Shown one piece after another: positions 42,642 through 53,733 of a DNA stretch of 64,000 nt (its first letter is position 1; each line of letters begins with the position of its first letter). Position numbers and translations under genes: made by a program. The stretch spans positions 2,833,041 to 2,897,040 of the forward strand of contig NZ_CP087952.1 in NCBI RefSeq assembly GCF_028752835.1. Reading direction: 5' to 3'. The DNA comes from Desulfosarcina sp. BuS5 (GTDB lineage Bacteria; Desulfobacterota; Desulfobacteria; Desulfobacterales; BuS5). The notes under the pieces are model-generated. The model was not told the origin of the DNA. It was given only the letters and a program-made list of their open reading frames with translations, and did no database searches.

Positions 42642-44771
42642 ATGTCGGAACATAAAGACAAACAGAAATGGCTGGAAACAGCTGAAAAAGAATTAAGAGG
42701 CAAATCTCTTGAATCCCTTGACTGGGACACCCCGGAGGGAATTAAGGTAAAGCCCATTTATACAGCGGAAGATATTGAAGAGCTTGAATGTGTGAACAGT
42801 CTCCCCGGCATGCCGCCGTATACCCGGGGGCCCAAAGCCACCATGTATGCGGGCAGACCCTGGACGATACGTCAGTATGCCGGTTTTTCCACGGCCAGGG
42901 AGTCAAACGAGTTTTACAGGAGAAATCTGGCGGCCGGACAAAAGGGCCTTTCCATAGCATTTGATCTGGCAACCCACAGGGGATACGATTCAGACCATCC
43001 CAGGGTGGTAGGTGATATCGGCAAAGCAGGAGTCGCTGTCGATTCAATTGAGGATATGAAGATTCTTTTCGACCAGATTCCACTTGACAAAATGTCAGTC
43101 TCCATGACCATGAACGGGGCGGTTCTACCGATCCTTGCCGGTTATATCGTGGCGGCTGAAGAACAGGGCGTGGGTCAGGAAAAACTGGCCGGAACCATAC
43201 AAAACGATATCCTGAAAGAATACCTTACACGCAACACATATATATATCCACCCATACCTTCAATGCGGATTGTTTCGGATATTATAGGGTACTGTTCAAA
43301 AAACATGCCTAAATATAATACGGTAAGCATAAGCGGTTATCACATGATGGAGGCCGGAGCCAATTCGGTGCTACAAACGGCCTTCACCCTGGCCGACGGA
43401 CTTGAATATGCCCGGGCCGCCATAGGCGCCGGGCTTGATATTGATACTTTTGCCCCGCGTCTTTCATTCTTCTTCGGAATAGGAATGAATTTTTTCATGG
43501 ACATCGCCATGTTAAGAGCCGCCCGCTTCCTGTGGCATGAGATCATATCAAAATTCAACCCCAAAAACCCTAAATCAGCCATGCTGAGAACCCACTGCCA
43601 GACCTCTGGCTGGAGCCTTACTGAACAGGATCCATACAATAACATCATACGCACAACACTTGAATGTATGTCCGCCACCCTTGGCGGGACCCAGTCATTG
43701 CATACCAACTCATTTGATGAAGCGGTCGGTCTCCCAACCGATTTTTCAGCCAGAATAGCCAGAAATACACAGATCATCGTACAGGAAGAATCACAGATAT
43801 GTCATGTTGTCGATCCCATGGGAGGTTCTTATTATGTAGAAGCTCTTACAAACGGGATCATCGAAGAAGTCAGAAAGATCATGTCTGAAATCGAAGAACT
43901 CGGCGGAATGGCCAAGGCGATTGAGTCGGGAATGCCCAAAATGAGAATCGAAGAGTCTGCGGCCCGCAAACAGGCCAGAATCGATATGGGCAAGGATGTT
44001 ATCGTAGGGGTCAACAAATATAAACTGGAAAAAGAGGATTCCCTGGATGTGCTTGAGGTCTCGAACACAGTTCGCGAAGAGCAGATCGCCATGCTCAAGG
44101 AAATAAAAGCGAAACGGAATTCCAAAAATGTTGAAAATCTCCTGGAAGCGATTACAAATTGCGCCGGGTCGGACGGCAACCTGCTTGAAGTTTGCATTGA
44201 AGCTGCAAGGGCGCGCGCGACCGTTGGCGAAATCTCGGATGCCATGGAAAAAGTTTTCGGAAGATATGTGGCAACAACACAGTGTATATCAGGAGCTTAT
44301 GCTTCCGAGTATGGGGATGATGAGACAATTGCCTCCATACAAAAAAGAACAAAACAATTTATGGAAAGAGAGGGAAGAAGGCCGAGAATACTGGTTACCA
44401 AAATGGGACAGGACGGACATGACCGGGGAATAAAGGTTATTGCAACAGCCTATGCGGACCTTGGCTTTGATGTGGATATAAGCCCCATGTTCCAAACTCC
44501 CGAAGAAGCCGCCAAAATGGCCGTGGAGAACGATGTGCATATTGTGGGATCTTCAAGCCTGGCGGCAGGCCACAAGACTCTTATACCACAGCTTATTGAA
44601 GCTCTTAAAAACGAAAATGCAGAGAATATCAAGGTCGTTGTAGGCGGGGTTATCCCTCCGGGGGATTATGATTTCCTCTATAATGCCGGTGCAGTCGGCA
44701 TATTCGGCCCGGGCACCGCAATTACGGAGTCTGTTAATCATGTCCTCAATGCTATTGAGAATACCGGATGA
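42642..44771 (+). CDS. mcm: Methylmalonyl-CoA mutase, single-chain, adenosylcobalamin-dependent
   Basis: 709 aa; start chosen at the ATG after ATTGGAGCACC. Isomerises (R)-methylmalonyl-CoA and succinyl-CoA. The catalytic barrel begins [20 protein letters not shown], with [15 protein letters not shown], and includes [19 protein letters not shown]; the C-terminal B12 domain has GQDGHDRG (cobalt-ligand His), [10 protein letters not shown] and [10 protein letters not shown]. Both domains on one chain, unlike the split mutases. The stop overlaps meaB by 4 bp. Confidence 0.95.
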   Translation: MSEHKDKQKWLETAEKELRGKSLESLDWDTPEGIKVKPIYTAEDIEELECVNSLPGMPPYTRGPKATMYAGRPWTIRQYAGFSTARESNEFYRRNLAAGQKGLSIAFDLATHRGYDSDHPRVVGDIGKAGVAVDSIEDMKILFDQIPLDKMSVSMTMNGAVLPILAGYIVAAEEQGVGQEKLAGTIQNDILKEYLTRNTYIYPPIPSMRIVSDIIGYCSKNMPKYNTVSISGYHMMEAGANSVLQTAFTLADGLEYARAAIGAGLDIDTFAPRLSFFFGIGMNFFMDIAMLRAARFLWHEIISKFNPKNPKSAMLRTHCQTSGWSLTEQDPYNNIIRTTLECMSATLGGTQSLHTNSFDEAVGLPTDFSARIARNTQIIVQEESQICHVVDPMGGSYYVEALTNGIIEEVRKIMSEIEELGGMAKAIESGMPKMRIEESAARKQARIDMGKDVIVGVNKYKLEKEDSLDVLEVSNTVREEQIAMLKEIKAKRNSKNVENLLEAITNCAGSDGNLLEVCIEAARARATVGEISDAMEKVFGRYVATTQCISGAYASEYGDDETIASIQKRTKQFMEREGRRPRILVTKMGQDGHDRGIKVIATAYADLGFDVDISPMFQTPEEAAKMAVENDVHIVGSSSLAAGHKTLIPQLIEALKNENAENIKVVVGGVIPPGDYDFLYNAGAVGIFGPGTAITESVNHVLNAIENTG

Positions 44772-45751
44772 CACCCAAAGATTCCCAGGATTATATTCAT
44801 GGAGTCATCGACCGGAACAATCGCCTACTTGCAAAAACCATTACACTGATTGAAAGTTCCCTGCCGGCTCATCAGGAGCTGGCAAGGAACATAATCAACA
44901 AACTCCTTCCGCATACAGGGAAAGCCGTTCGGCTTGGTATCACAGGGGTGCCGGGCGCCGGAAAAAGTACATTCATAGAAAGTCTCGGCATGCTTTTGCT
45001 GAAAAAAGGCCTCAGCGTTGCCGTGCTTGCGGTGGATCCTTCCAGCACAAGGGGCGGAGGAAGTATTCTGGCCGACAAGACCCGTATGGAAAAGCTTTCG
45101 GTTGCTGCCAATGCATTCATCAGACCCTCACCTTCCGGAGGAACCCTTGGAGGAGTCGCCAGAAAAACCAGGGAAACGATGCTGGTCTGTGAAGCGGCCG
45201 GTTTTGATGTAATTATTGTTGAAACAGTCGGGGTGGGTCAGTCTGAAACAACAGTAGCTTCCATGGTCGATTTTTTTCTGGTTCTTATGATTGCAGGAGC
45301 AGGCGATGAACTCCAGGGTATGAAAAAAGGCGTTTTGGAGATAGCCGACGCGTTGGCCATTAATAAGACAGATGGGGACAATGTGCAAAAAGCCAGGATG
45401 GCCAGAAAAGAGTATGAAACAGCCCTTCACCTTTTAAGGCCGGCCTCGTTAACATGGTCGCCTCCGGTATTGAATTGCAGCGCCATTGAAATGACCGGCA
45501 TAGACGAAATCTGGGGTACCGTTTTAGAACACCGCAAAAAGTTTACCGCTACAGGTGAATTTCAAGCAAATCGTAAGAAACAGTCTATTGACTGGATGCG
45601 GTCCCTGATTGAGGAGGGACTTAAAGAAAAATTTCATAAAAATCCTGAAGTAAAAAAAGCCTTACCCGGGATAAAAATGGGCGTGGGGAATGGCTCGCTG
45701 GCACCGACTGTTGCTGCAGACAGGTTGCTATCTTTGGTGAATGGGCACTAA
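44768..45751 (+). CDS. meaB: Methylmalonyl-CoA mutase-associated GTPase MeaB
   Basis: 327 aa. G3E-type P-loop GTPase chaperone that loads and protects the mutase cofactor. Walker [16 protein letters not shown], Mg site [19 protein letters not shown], switch region [10 protein letters not shown], and NKTDGDN as the guanine-specificity motif. Translationally coupled to mcm. Confidence 0.95.
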   Translation: MTPKDSQDYIHGVIDRNNRLLAKTITLIESSLPAHQELARNIINKLLPHTGKAVRLGITGVPGAGKSTFIESLGMLLLKKGLSVAVLAVDPSSTRGGGSILADKTRMEKLSVAANAFIRPSPSGGTLGGVARKTRETMLVCEAAGFDVIIVETVGVGQSETTVASMVDFFLVLMIAGAGDELQGMKKGVLEIADALAINKTDGDNVQKARMARKEYETALHLLRPASLTWSPPVLNCSAIEMTGIDEIWGTVLEHRKKFTATGEFQANRKKQSIDWMRSLIEEGLKEKFHKNPEVKKALPGIKMGVGNGSLAPTVAADRLLSLVNGH

Positions 45752-45772
45752 CTAAGGAAAGGAAATAAGATA

Positions 45773-47326
45773 ATGGGTATAGTGGAAGATAAAATTAAGA
45801 AATTTAAAGAACTTGAAAAAGCGATCATGCAAATGGGCGGTGAAAAAGCAGTTGCAAAGCACCATAAACAAGGAAAGCTGACTGCAAGGGAGAGGCTAGA
45901 TTCTCTTTTCGATCCCGGCACATTCCGTGAGATCGATATGTTTGTCAAGCACCACTGCACAAATTTCGGGATGGAGAATGTCGATATCCCCGCCGAAGGC
46001 GTCATAACCGGGCATGGCCTTGTAAATGGAAGGCCGATTTTTGCATATTCCCAGGATTTTACCTCAAGAGCCGGAAGCCTTGGTGAAATGCATGCAAAAA
46101 AGATCTGCAAAGTTATGGATCTGGCTTTAAAAGCCGGTGTCCCTTTTGTCGGTATTAATGATTCCGGGGGAGCAAGAATTCAGGAAGGAGTCGATTCTCT
46201 TTCCGGTTACGGCGACATTTTCTTCCGTAACTCGGCCGCGTCGGGCACAATTCCGCAGATTTCGGCAGTCATGGGCCCAACCGCAGGGGGCGCCGTATAT
46301 TCTCCCGCCATGACCGACTATGTCTTTATGGTCAAGAAAACAAGCTACATGTTCATTACCGGCCCTGCGGTTATCAAAACAGTAACCGGTGAAGATATAT
46401 CCTTTGAGGATCTGGGCGGAGCCATGACCCACAATACCAAGAGCGGAGTAGCACAGTTTGCTTGCGAAGATGACAAAGATGCCATAGAACAGATCAAGAA
46501 ACTGCTCTCATATCTTCCTTCAAGCAACATGGACGACCCTCCTGTTGTCGATACAGGAGATGATCCCAAACGGACCGATCCGAAACTGAATACTATAATT
46601 CCTGATAATCCCAACAAAACCTATGAGATGAAAGATGTGATTGCTTCGATTGTAGATAACGGTGAATTTTTTGAACCCCATAAGCACTATGCCAAAAATA
46701 TAATAGTCTGTTTTGCCAGGCTCAACGGCAGAAGCATTGGTATTATCGCCAACCAGCCCAAATTTCTGGCAGGATGCCTCGATGTTAATGCTTCGGACAA
46801 GGCTACACGGTTCATACGCTTTTGTGACGCTTTTAATATCCCTTTGCTTACAATTGCGGATGTACCTGGTTATCTGCCGGGAAGCGATCAGGAATATGGA
46901 GGAATTATCCGTCACGGCGCAAAGCTGCTATGGTGTTATTCCGAAGCTACAGTACCCAAACTTCTGCTGGTGACACGCAAGGATTACGGCGGCTCTTATC
47001 TTGCCATGTGTTCCAAACACCAGGGGGCGGACATGGTCTTTGCCTGGCCCAGTGCCCAGATAGCCGTAATGGGGGCCGAAGGAGCGGCAAATGTTATCCA
47101 TGCCAAAGAGATTAAAGCAGCAGATGATCCGGTTGCAAAACGCAAAGAGAAAATCAAGGAGTACGAGGATCTTTTTTCCAATCCCTACTGCGCTGCTAAT
47201 AGCGGGCATGTAGATGCGGTAATCGAGCCGGCTGAAACCAGAACCCGCCTCATAGACGCGTTAGAAATCATGTGCACCAAACGCGAGATGAGGCCGCCTA
47301 AAAAACACGGCAATATTCCTATGTAG
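45773..47326 (+). CDS. mmdA: Methylmalonyl-CoA carboxyltransferase subunit (12S-like)
   Basis: 517 aa. Crotonase-fold carboxyltransferase that moves CO2 between methylmalonyl-CoA/propionyl-CoA and biotin. Landmarks: KLTARERLDSLFDPGTFRE, GINDSGGARIQEGVDSL, GPTAGGAVYSPAMTDY, GPAVIKTVTGEDISFEDLGGA, PGYLPGSDQEYGGIIRHGAKLL and VMGAEGAANVI. No biotin carboxylase gene is nearby, which favours a transcarboxylase or decarboxylase over an ATP-dependent carboxylase. Confidence 0.93.
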   Translation: MGIVEDKIKKFKELEKAIMQMGGEKAVAKHHKQGKLTARERLDSLFDPGTFREIDMFVKHHCTNFGMENVDIPAEGVITGHGLVNGRPIFAYSQDFTSRAGSLGEMHAKKICKVMDLALKAGVPFVGINDSGGARIQEGVDSLSGYGDIFFRNSAASGTIPQISAVMGPTAGGAVYSPAMTDYVFMVKKTSYMFITGPAVIKTVTGEDISFEDLGGAMTHNTKSGVAQFACEDDKDAIEQIKKLLSYLPSSNMDDPPVVDTGDDPKRTDPKLNTIIPDNPNKTYEMKDVIASIVDNGEFFEPHKHYAKNIIVCFARLNGRSIGIIANQPKFLAGCLDVNASDKATRFIRFCDAFNIPLLTIADVPGYLPGSDQEYGGIIRHGAKLLWCYSEATVPKLLLVTRKDYGGSYLAMCSKHQGADMVFAWPSAQIAVMGAEGAANVIHAKEIKAADDPVAKRKEKIKEYEDLFSNPYCAANSGHVDAVIEPAETRTRLIDALEIMCTKREMRPPKKHGNIPM

Positions 47327-47327
47327 T

Positions 47328-47468
47328 GCCCGATCGAAAACTAGAAATTTTTTTCAAGTTCAAGGAAGGCAAAAATTTTAACCGCAGGAATACATTAAGT
47401 ATTTTGAGGATTAAAATTTTTGACTGACGCAGAAATTGGGAAAATTAGCAGTTTTCGTTCAGGAACGA
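47328..47468. repeat. Structured intergenic element with nested inverted repeats
   Basis: The outer arms CGATCGAAAACTAGAAATTT and AAATTAGCAGTTTTCGTTC pair imperfectly; an inner pair CAAAAATTTTAA/TTAAAATTTTTG lies at about 47370 and 47411. A fragment of the outer arm recurs near 27066 (GAACGAAAACTAAAAA). Confidence 0.55.
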
Positions 47469-47527
47469 TGTAATCCGGCGGCGCTTTCTATCGACATATG
47501 ATTAATTTTTGATCCAACGGAGATAAC

Positions 47528-47734
47528 ATGAAAAACAAAAAAAAAATTGCCGCTGCTCTTGCCGCGGTAGTTAATTATATTAAGACCGGGGAAGAAGGTG
47601 GTTCCATGTACGGCGTATTCGCTCAACCTGACCCGGCTCCGGCTCCCATTAGATCGTGGGGTATAAGCGGCCGGCATGCGCAGATGCAGTTACGCAACCT
47701 TATGCAGTTGAAAGCTTTGCACAGGTTAAGATAA
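47528..47734 (+). CDS. Small conserved protein of the carboxyltransferase cluster
   Basis: 68 aa. N-terminal KKKIAAALAAVVNYIKT, Pro-rich middle (PDPAPAPIRSWGISGRHAQM) and C-terminal LRNLMQLKALHRLR. The pattern of a hydrophobic start, a Pro-rich linker and W-x-x-x-G-R resembles the soluble part of OadG/gamma-type or MmdE-type small subunits that hold decarboxylase complexes together, but it lacks a full membrane helix. Start follows CGGAG. Role as assembly factor is inferred. Confidence 0.62.
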   Translation: MKNKKKIAAALAAVVNYIKTGEEGGSMYGVFAQPDPAPAPIRSWGISGRHAQMQLRNLMQLKALHRLR

Positions 47735-47798
47735 AAATTATTATCTTAAAGTCTATACTTGCAGAATATCTTTATTATTTTAAAGGGAGAACTTAAAT

Positions 47799-49811
47799 AT
47801 GGACGATCATAGTCAGCTGAAAACAACAAAAATTGAATACAACAAAGACAGACCAAAAGCAAAAAACCCGGTAAAAATTATGGATCTGACTTTCCGTGAC
47901 GGGCACCAGTCCCTGTTTGCCACAAGAGGTCGGACTGAAGATATGATTCCTGTTGCCGAGCTTATGGACGAGGTAGGTTTCTGGGCTCTGGAAACCTGGG
48001 GCGGCGCCACATTCGATACAATGCACCGTTTCTTAAATGAAGATCCATGGGAAAGAATACGGACTTTAAAAAGATATATCAAGAAAACCCCTTTTTCAAT
48101 GCTTCTCAGGGCACAAAACCTGGTTGGCTACAGAAACTATGCCGATGATGTCGCTGAGGCCTTTGTTGAACGAGCTGCAACAAACGGTATGGATATTTTC
48201 AGAACCTTTGACGCGTTGAATGATTACCGAAATTTTGAAACAGTAGTTCCGATTATAAAAAAATGCGGAAAACACTTCCAGGGCTGTATATGCTATTCAA
48301 TGACCGAACCAAGGCTTGGCGGAGATGTTTATAACCTCGATTATTACATTAAAAAAGGCAAAGATCTGGAAAAGATGGGAGCGGACAGCGTCTGCATCAA
48401 GGATATGGCCGGCATTATCGCTCCTTATGACGCTTATGCAATTATAGCAGCGCTAAAGAAGAGTATATCCGTACCGATTCATCTTCACAGCCACTTCACA
48501 TCCGGTATGGCCTCCATGTCCCAGCTCAAGGCTATAGAGGCGGGCGTGGATATCCTTGACACTTGTATGTGCCCCTATGCTTATCGCACCTCACATCCGG
48601 CTATAGAACCCCTGGTAATGACACTCCTGGGCACAAACAGGGACACCGGTTTTAACATCAAACAACTGGCAAAGATCAATGAAATCCTCGAAAGAGATGT
48701 TGTGCCGAAATACAGGCACCTGCTGGATGAAACCAAACTTTCCATCATAGACATTAATGTGCTGCTCCACCAGACACCAGGCGGCATGCTTTCCAACCTG
48801 GTAAATCAGTTGCGTGAAATGGACGCTCTCGACAAAATAGATGCTGTTTTTGAGGAATTACCTAGAGTACGCAAAGAACTGGGACAGATACCCCTTGTCA
48901 CGCCAACCAGCCAGATAGTCGGTATCCAGACAGTCAATAATGTTCTCTTTGATGATGAAAAAGAACGTTACAAAATGATAACCGGCCAGGTAAAAGATCT
49001 CTGCTACGGGCTTTACGGCAAAACCGCGGTCCCGATAGACACCAAGGTTCAGAAAAAAGCGCTTAAAGGATACCCAAGGGGAGAAAAGCCTATTACCTGC
49101 AGGCCGGCTGAGGTAATAGAACCTGAACTCGCTAAAGCAAAGGAAGATGTAAAAGGTCTTGCAAAAGATATTGACGATGAAATTCTTTACGCTATTTATC
49201 CTGTAACAGGCAAAAAATTTCTGGAATGGAAATATGGCAAAGAGGAGCCTCCGGAGGAAGTAAAACCAAGGACAATGGAACAGGTCAAGGCAGAAGAGGA
49301 ACTTATCGCCAAAGCCAAAGCCGGAAAACTGGTTGAAAAGATTGAAAAACCAGCTCCTCCGCAAGGTAAAGATACGCGGACATTCAATGTTTTTGTAGAG
49401 GATGAATACTTTGAGGTTAAAGTCGATGAACCAGGTGGAGCCCCGGTAGTAAGTTATCCGCCTCAAATGCAGGCTTTTCCCCCTCCTATGCCGGCTGCTG
49501 CTGCTCCGGCTGCGCCGGCGGCTGCGCCAGCGGTTGCTCCGGCGGCTGCGCCAGCGGCCGCTCCTGAAGCAGAAGAGCCTGAAGCAGTGACTGTTGATGG
49601 GACTCCATTAGAGGCTCCGATGCCCGGCCTTGTCATAGGCTTTGAAAAACAGGTAGGCGATTCAGTGGAAAAAGGAGAGACTGTGCTAATACTGGAAGCT
49701 ATGAAGATGGAAAACGCTCTACCCTCTCCGATAAGCGGTACACTTGCATCTATAAACTGTGAAACCGGCGATAATGTTGCAAAAGGCGATATGCTTTGTG
49801 TAATAAAATAA
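47799..49811 (+). CDS. Biotin-dependent pyruvate/oxaloacetate carboxyltransferase subunit with biotin carrier domain
   Basis: 670 aa. The N-terminal HMGL-like barrel (about 25-300) with [29 protein letters not shown] and [18 protein letters not shown] is followed by the conserved PYC/OADA domain, an Ala/Pro-rich hinge (about 560-600) and a biotinyl domain with [14 protein letters not shown] (biotin-Lys). Equivalent to the 5S plus 1.3S parts of transcarboxylase, or to PycB/OadA. Start after AAGGGAG. Probably pairs with MmdA to transfer carboxyl from methylmalonyl-CoA to pyruvate. Confidence 0.93.
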   Translation: MDDHSQLKTTKIEYNKDRPKAKNPVKIMDLTFRDGHQSLFATRGRTEDMIPVAELMDEVGFWALETWGGATFDTMHRFLNEDPWERIRTLKRYIKKTPFSMLLRAQNLVGYRNYADDVAEAFVERAATNGMDIFRTFDALNDYRNFETVVPIIKKCGKHFQGCICYSMTEPRLGGDVYNLDYYIKKGKDLEKMGADSVCIKDMAGIIAPYDAYAIIAALKKSISVPIHLHSHFTSGMASMSQLKAIEAGVDILDTCMCPYAYRTSHPAIEPLVMTLLGTNRDTGFNIKQLAKINEILERDVVPKYRHLLDETKLSIIDINVLLHQTPGGMLSNLVNQLREMDALDKIDAVFEELPRVRKELGQIPLVTPTSQIVGIQTVNNVLFDDEKERYKMITGQVKDLCYGLYGKTAVPIDTKVQKKALKGYPRGEKPITCRPAEVIEPELAKAKEDVKGLAKDIDDEILYAIYPVTGKKFLEWKYGKEEPPEEVKPRTMEQVKAEEELIAKAKAGKLVEKIEKPAPPQGKDTRTFNVFVEDEYFEVKVDEPGGAPVVSYPPQMQAFPPPMPAAAAPAAPAAAPAVAPAAAPAAAPEAEEPEAVTVDGTPLEAPMPGLVIGFEKQVGDSVEKGETVLILEAMKMENALPSPISGTLASINCETGDNVAKGDMLCVIK

Positions 49812-49833
49812 TATTAAAGGAGATATTATATCT

Positions 49834-51009
49834 ATGAAAATTCATGAGTACCAGGCAAAGGAGTTGTTTAGAAAGTTCGATATTGCCGTACCCAAAGGCA
49901 ATGTGGCTTTCAGCCCGGATGAAGCAATGACAACAGCCGAAACGCTGGGTGGTTATCCTGTTATTGTCAAAGCACAGATTCATGCCGGCGGCCGCGGGAA
50001 AGGAGGGGGAGTTAAACTTGCCCAGTCTAATGAAGAGGTCGGAAAACTTGCCGATGAAATAATAGGCATGACTCTTGTTACCCACCAGACAGGGCCGGAA
50101 GGTAAACTTGTCAAAAAGGTTCTTGTTGAACAGGGGCTTAATATTGCCAAGGAGCTGTATCTCAGTTTCATCCCTGACCGTGATACCGCCAAGATAGTTA
50201 TAATGGCAAGCGAAGCCGGGGGCATGGACATTGAAGAAGTGGCTGCCAGCACCCCGGAGAAGATAATCAAGGTTTACATCGATCCCCTTCAGGGCATACA
50301 GGCCTACCATTGCCGCGAAGCGGCTTTTGGGCTGAACATGACGCCTCCCGTGATGAAGCAGTTCAGCGCCATGCTCAATAAATTATATAAACTATTTGTA
50401 ACTTACGACTGTTCCCTGGTTGAAATAAATCCGCTTGTGATCACTGCGGATGATAATGTTATAGCTCTCGACGCAAAGCTGGATGTAGACGGCAACAGCC
50501 TCTTCCGCCATAAAGATGTTGTTGAATACAGAGATCTTGACGAAGAGGATCCCCTTGAAGTTGAAGCATCAAACTACAACCTTAACTATATTAATCTCGG
50601 CGGCAGCGGGAATATAGGAAATATGGTAAACGGCGCCGGTCTCGCCATGGCAACCATGGATATTATCAAAATTGCAGGCGCTGAACCGGCAAATTTTCTT
50701 GACGTAGGGGGCGGAGCCGATGCCGAAATGGTCGAAAACGGATTCAAAATTATTTTAAGCGACAAGAATGTAAAAGGGATTCTGATAAATATCTTCGGAG
50801 GTATCCTGAGATGTGACGTGCTGGCTGAAGGTGTTGTGCAGGCGGCAAAAAAGACGGGGCTTAGCGTCCCGGTGGTTGTGCGCATGGAAGGAACAAACGT
50901 TGAGAAGGGCCGAAAAATATTAGACGAATCTGGTCTTACTCTTATTACAGCGATCGATTTAAAGGATGCAGCTCAAAAAATAGCTGAGATCGCAAAAGGA
51001 GGTAACTAA
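49834..51009 (+). CDS. sucC: Succinyl-CoA synthetase beta subunit
   Basis: 391 aa. ATP-grasp fold: [49 protein letters not shown], and the C-terminal [15 protein letters not shown]. Makes or uses succinyl-CoA with nucleotide phosphorylation. 23 bp after the biotin gene with AAAGGAG, and 2 bp before sucD. Confidence 0.95.
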   Translation: MKIHEYQAKELFRKFDIAVPKGNVAFSPDEAMTTAETLGGYPVIVKAQIHAGGRGKGGGVKLAQSNEEVGKLADEIIGMTLVTHQTGPEGKLVKKVLVEQGLNIAKELYLSFIPDRDTAKIVIMASEAGGMDIEEVAASTPEKIIKVYIDPLQGIQAYHCREAAFGLNMTPPVMKQFSAMLNKLYKLFVTYDCSLVEINPLVITADDNVIALDAKLDVDGNSLFRHKDVVEYRDLDEEDPLEVEASNYNLNYINLGGSGNIGNMVNGAGLAMATMDIIKIAGAEPANFLDVGGGADAEMVENGFKIILSDKNVKGILINIFGGILRCDVLAEGVVQAAKKTGLSVPVVVRMEGTNVEKGRKILDESGLTLITAIDLKDAAQKIAEIAKGGN

Positions 51010-51011
51010 AA

Positions 51012-51884
51012 GTGAGCATATTCGTTAACAAAGATACTCGTCTGGTAGTCCAGGGAATAACAGGCCGGGAAGGGATGTTTCACACTCAGCAGTGCGTAAT
51101 CTACGGCACCAACGTAGTTGCAGGCGTCACCCCCGGTAAAGCCGGCCAGAAAATGGATGACATCCCTGTTTTCAATACTGTTAAAGATGCAATAGCCTCT
51201 ACCGGCGCAAATTGCAGCATGATTTTTGTACCGCCGCCTTTTGCAGGTGATGCCATTATGGAAGCTGCTGATGCCGGAATCGACCTTATTATAGCCATTA
51301 CAGAAGGCATTCCGATAATGGACATGATGAAGGTCAAAAATTTCCTTGGCACAAAAAGTTCACGCCTTATAGGACCTAATTGCCCCGGAATCATTACTCC
51401 GGGTGAGTGCAAAATAGGAATAATGCCCGGGCCGATGCACAAACCCGGCGGACCTATAGGAGTTCTTTCACGTTCCGGAACCCTTACCTACGAGGTTGTG
51501 CATCAGTTGACCCTGCAGGGAATAGGTCAAACAACATGCATAGGAATAGGCGGAGATCCAATTAACGGCACCAATTTCATTGATGTACTCGATGCTTTTG
51601 AAAAAGATGATGAGACCAAAGGTGTTGTCATGGTAGGTGAAATCGGTGGAACCGCTGAAGAGGAAGCTGCTGAATTCGTCAAAAACAACATGTCTAAACC
51701 TGTTGTAGGTTTCATAGCGGGATTAACGGCTCCTCCAGGGCGCCGCATGGGACATGCCGGAGCGATTATCAGCGGCGGAACAGGCACGGCAGGGGCTAAA
51801 ATAGATGCATTTAATGCCTGTGGCGTCCATGTTTGCAAAAATCTGGGCACTCTGGGCGAAATATGCACAGAAGTATTTAAATAA
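51012..51884 (+). CDS. sucD: Succinyl-CoA synthetase alpha subunit
   Basis: 290 aa. CoA-binding Rossmann domain ([15 protein letters not shown]) and the ligase domain with [33 protein letters not shown] and the phosphohistidine loop [16 protein letters not shown] two codons before is excluded: the frame begins GTGAGC at 51012 after AGGAGG. Confidence 0.95.
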   Translation: MSIFVNKDTRLVVQGITGREGMFHTQQCVIYGTNVVAGVTPGKAGQKMDDIPVFNTVKDAIASTGANCSMIFVPPPFAGDAIMEAADAGIDLIIAITEGIPIMDMMKVKNFLGTKSSRLIGPNCPGIITPGECKIGIMPGPMHKPGGPIGVLSRSGTLTYEVVHQLTLQGIGQTTCIGIGGDPINGTNFIDVLDAFEKDDETKGVVMVGEIGGTAEEEAAEFVKNNMSKPVVGFIAGLTAPPGRRMGHAGAIISGGTGTAGAKIDAFNACGVHVCKNLGTLGEICTEVFK

Positions 51885-51891
51885 CAAATAG

Positions 51892-51918
51892 TAGGAGCGC
51901 CCCTTGTGGTCGCTCCTG
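51892..51918. terminator. Hairpin after sucD (terminator or REP-like)
   Basis: TAGGAGCG-CCCC-TTGT-GG-CGCTCCT makes a GC-rich stem 8 bp past the sucD stop without a U-run, so it may be a REP-like element rather than a true terminator. Confidence 0.5.
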
Positions 51919-51952
51919 CGGAACCATCCCCCATTTCTAAAATGGTGCTGTC

Positions 51953-52804
51953 ATGTCTGCCAGAAAAGCAATTTTTGCCGGAAGCTGGTATCCCGAGACT
52001 GCTTCCGAATGTGAAAAAGAGATAAATAAATTTCTGAAAGAAGCAAAAGTAAAGTATACTTCTGCCATTAAATTAAAGGGCGGAATAGTGCCCCATGCAG
52101 GATGGTATTTTTCCGGCAGCATAGCATGCGGCGTGATTCAGGCGCTTTCCGCGGACAAGCATCCCGATCTTTTTGTTATTTTCGGGATGCACCTGCACCC
52201 TGGCTCTCCCTGTTATATTATGAGCGGCGGAACATGGGAAACACCTTTCGGCGAAATAGAGATTGAAGCGGAACTTGCCAAAAAACTTGAGAAGAAATTT
52301 TCCTTTAAAATAGAAACAGCGACTGATTTTTCCCAGGATAATACAATCGAGCTCCAGCTTCCTTTTATTAAATACTTTTTTAATAAAGTAAAAATTCTTC
52401 CCATAGGCGTACCACCCACAAAAAGTTCCATTGAGATAGGAAGAGAGGTTGTTAAAAGCGCGCAAAAGCTCGGCCTTTCAGTAAAACTGATCGGCTCTAC
52501 AGATCTGACCCACTATGGGTACAACTACGATTTTTTGCCAAAAGGCACCGGGCCCGATGCCATAGACTGGGTGCGCAATAAAAATGATCGCATCTTTATC
52601 GACGCTGTTCTGTCAATGAACCCGGAAAAAATACTAAATGAGGCTAAAAAAAATCACAATGCATGCTGCTCAGGAGCCGTAGCCGCAACTATTTCTGCTG
52701 CACGCCAACTCGGCGTTAAAAAAACCGAACTGGCAGCATATGCTACCAGTTATGACAAAAGACCGGACGACAGTTTTGTAGGGTATGCCGGAATTCTTTT
52801 TTAA
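51953..52804 (+). CDS. MEMO1-family protein (AmmeMemoRadiSam system protein B type)
   Basis: 283 aa. MEMO1/extradiol-dioxygenase-like fold: AGSWYPETASECEKEINKFL at the N-terminus, GGIVPHAGWYFSG (metal-type His), IFGMHLHPGS, IGSTDLTHYGYNY, and AYATSYDKRPDDSFVGYAG at the C-terminus. In many bacteria it is encoded with an AMMECR1 protein and a radical SAM enzyme; neither is here. Function unknown. Confidence 0.88.
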   Translation: MSARKAIFAGSWYPETASECEKEINKFLKEAKVKYTSAIKLKGGIVPHAGWYFSGSIACGVIQALSADKHPDLFVIFGMHLHPGSPCYIMSGGTWETPFGEIEIEAELAKKLEKKFSFKIETATDFSQDNTIELQLPFIKYFFNKVKILPIGVPPTKSSIEIGREVVKSAQKLGLSVKLIGSTDLTHYGYNYDFLPKGTGPDAIDWVRNKNDRIFIDAVLSMNPEKILNEAKKNHNACCSGAVAATISAARQLGVKKTELAAYATSYDKRPDDSFVGYAGILF

Positions 52805-52915
52805 AACAGCAATGGGACACAAATGCACACAGATAAACACAGATGGGTTTGTTTAAAAAAAAGTGTAAAGTTCTTTTAAATTCCAAAAATTCAATGGCAG
52901 TAGTACAAATAGATA

Positions 52916-52942
52916 TTGACACATACTATCCTCTCTGATAGT
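52916..52942 (+). promoter_or_regulatory. Possible tRNA-Ala promoter
   Basis: Perfect TTGACA at 52916-52921; GATAGT at 52937-52942 after 15 bp is the best -10 candidate. Position 19 bp before the tRNA fits, but the -10 is poor. Confidence 0.4.
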
Positions 52943-52960
52943 CACTTCCTTAAATTGATT

Positions 52961-53036
52961 GGGGCTGTAGCTCAGCTGGGAGAGCGCATGACTGGCAGTC
53001 ATGAGGCCAGGGGTTCGAGCCCCCTCAGCTCCACCA
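52961..53036 (+). tRNA. tRNA-Ala (anticodon GGC)
   Basis: Cloverleaf: acceptor GGGGCTG/CAGCTCC, D-arm GCTC..GAGC, anticodon stem CATGA/TCATG with loop CTGGCAG (anticodon GGC), T-arm AGGGG-TTCGAGC-CCCCT, and an encoded CCA end. 76 nt with CCA. Confidence 0.95.
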
Positions 53037-53296
53037 CAAATCTTGAACAAAAATCCTCATAAAACACACCAGTCTTAAAGCCCGATATAACCGTTTTTAA
53101 ACCCAAGTCAGGATAAATGCCAACAGGACACAAAGATTGATTCTGACGTTTGTCCATTTATCTGCTTTCCAGAATCGGCTTTAAAATATCCGGGCTTTTT
53201 AAGGATGCCAATTTGTTTTTAAAATGCATTATTTTTTCCCTCATTCCCAAGCTCTGCCGGGGAATGCATACCACAAGGCTCTGCCTTTTTTAGATC

Positions 53297-53412
53297 AGCG
53301 GTTTTACTGCCACCAATCCTTTTAACCCGATATAGCCACAGCCGCTGGAATATCTCCAATGCCCAGGTTTGTCAACATACCCTCGTTTAACAGGATTATA
53401 GTAAATATACTC
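53297..53412 (-). pseudogene. RAYT (IS200-like) transposase C-terminal fragment
   Basis: Minus-strand frame EYIYYNPVKRGYVDKPGHWRY, then SSGCGYIGLKGLVAVKPLI before a stop. The YIHxNPVKxGxV and W.YSS patterns are diagnostic of REP-associated/IS200-like transposases. Its upstream part is cut by the 230-bp MITE. The stretch 53037-53296 holds no supported gene. Confidence 0.75.
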
Positions 53413-53642
53413 GTAACCGTTCACGGTTATAGGTTCACAGTTAACGGTTGAAAAATACAGCGGGTTTCGATGGATTCGCTTCGCTTAATCCACCCTACAA
53501 ACTTACGTTGCTCTTGAACCGTAGGGTGGATTAAGGAGCGTAAGCGACGAATCCACCAAAGTAGCTGTCCCGCCTTACGCTGATGGCCTGAAATTCAATT
53601 TATAAACAGGAAATTATGCCGCTTGTAACCATGAACGATTAC
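53413..53642. repeat. 230-bp MITE, copy 1, with 8-bp target duplication
   Basis: The ends GTAACCGTTCACGGTTA and GTAACCATGAACGATTAC are inverted (two mismatches); direct repeats ATATACTC flank it at 53405-53412 and 53643-53650. Internal hairpins have GGTGGATT/AATCCACC stems around CGCTTCGCTT and GAGCGTAAGCG loops. The second copy is at 62975-63204. Confidence 0.9.
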
Positions 53643-53733
53643 ATATACTCTATATATAGACCTCGGTATTTGAGTTCGACAATGTTTTTATAAATTTTAC
53701 CACTAACTTATTGAATTAATTTAAACAAAACGA

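Noticed and set aside
48858-49466. 202-codon minus-strand frame inside the biotin carboxyltransferase gene
   Set aside because: Antisense shadow of a strongly conserved coding sequence; Phe-rich composition typical of a reverse frame.
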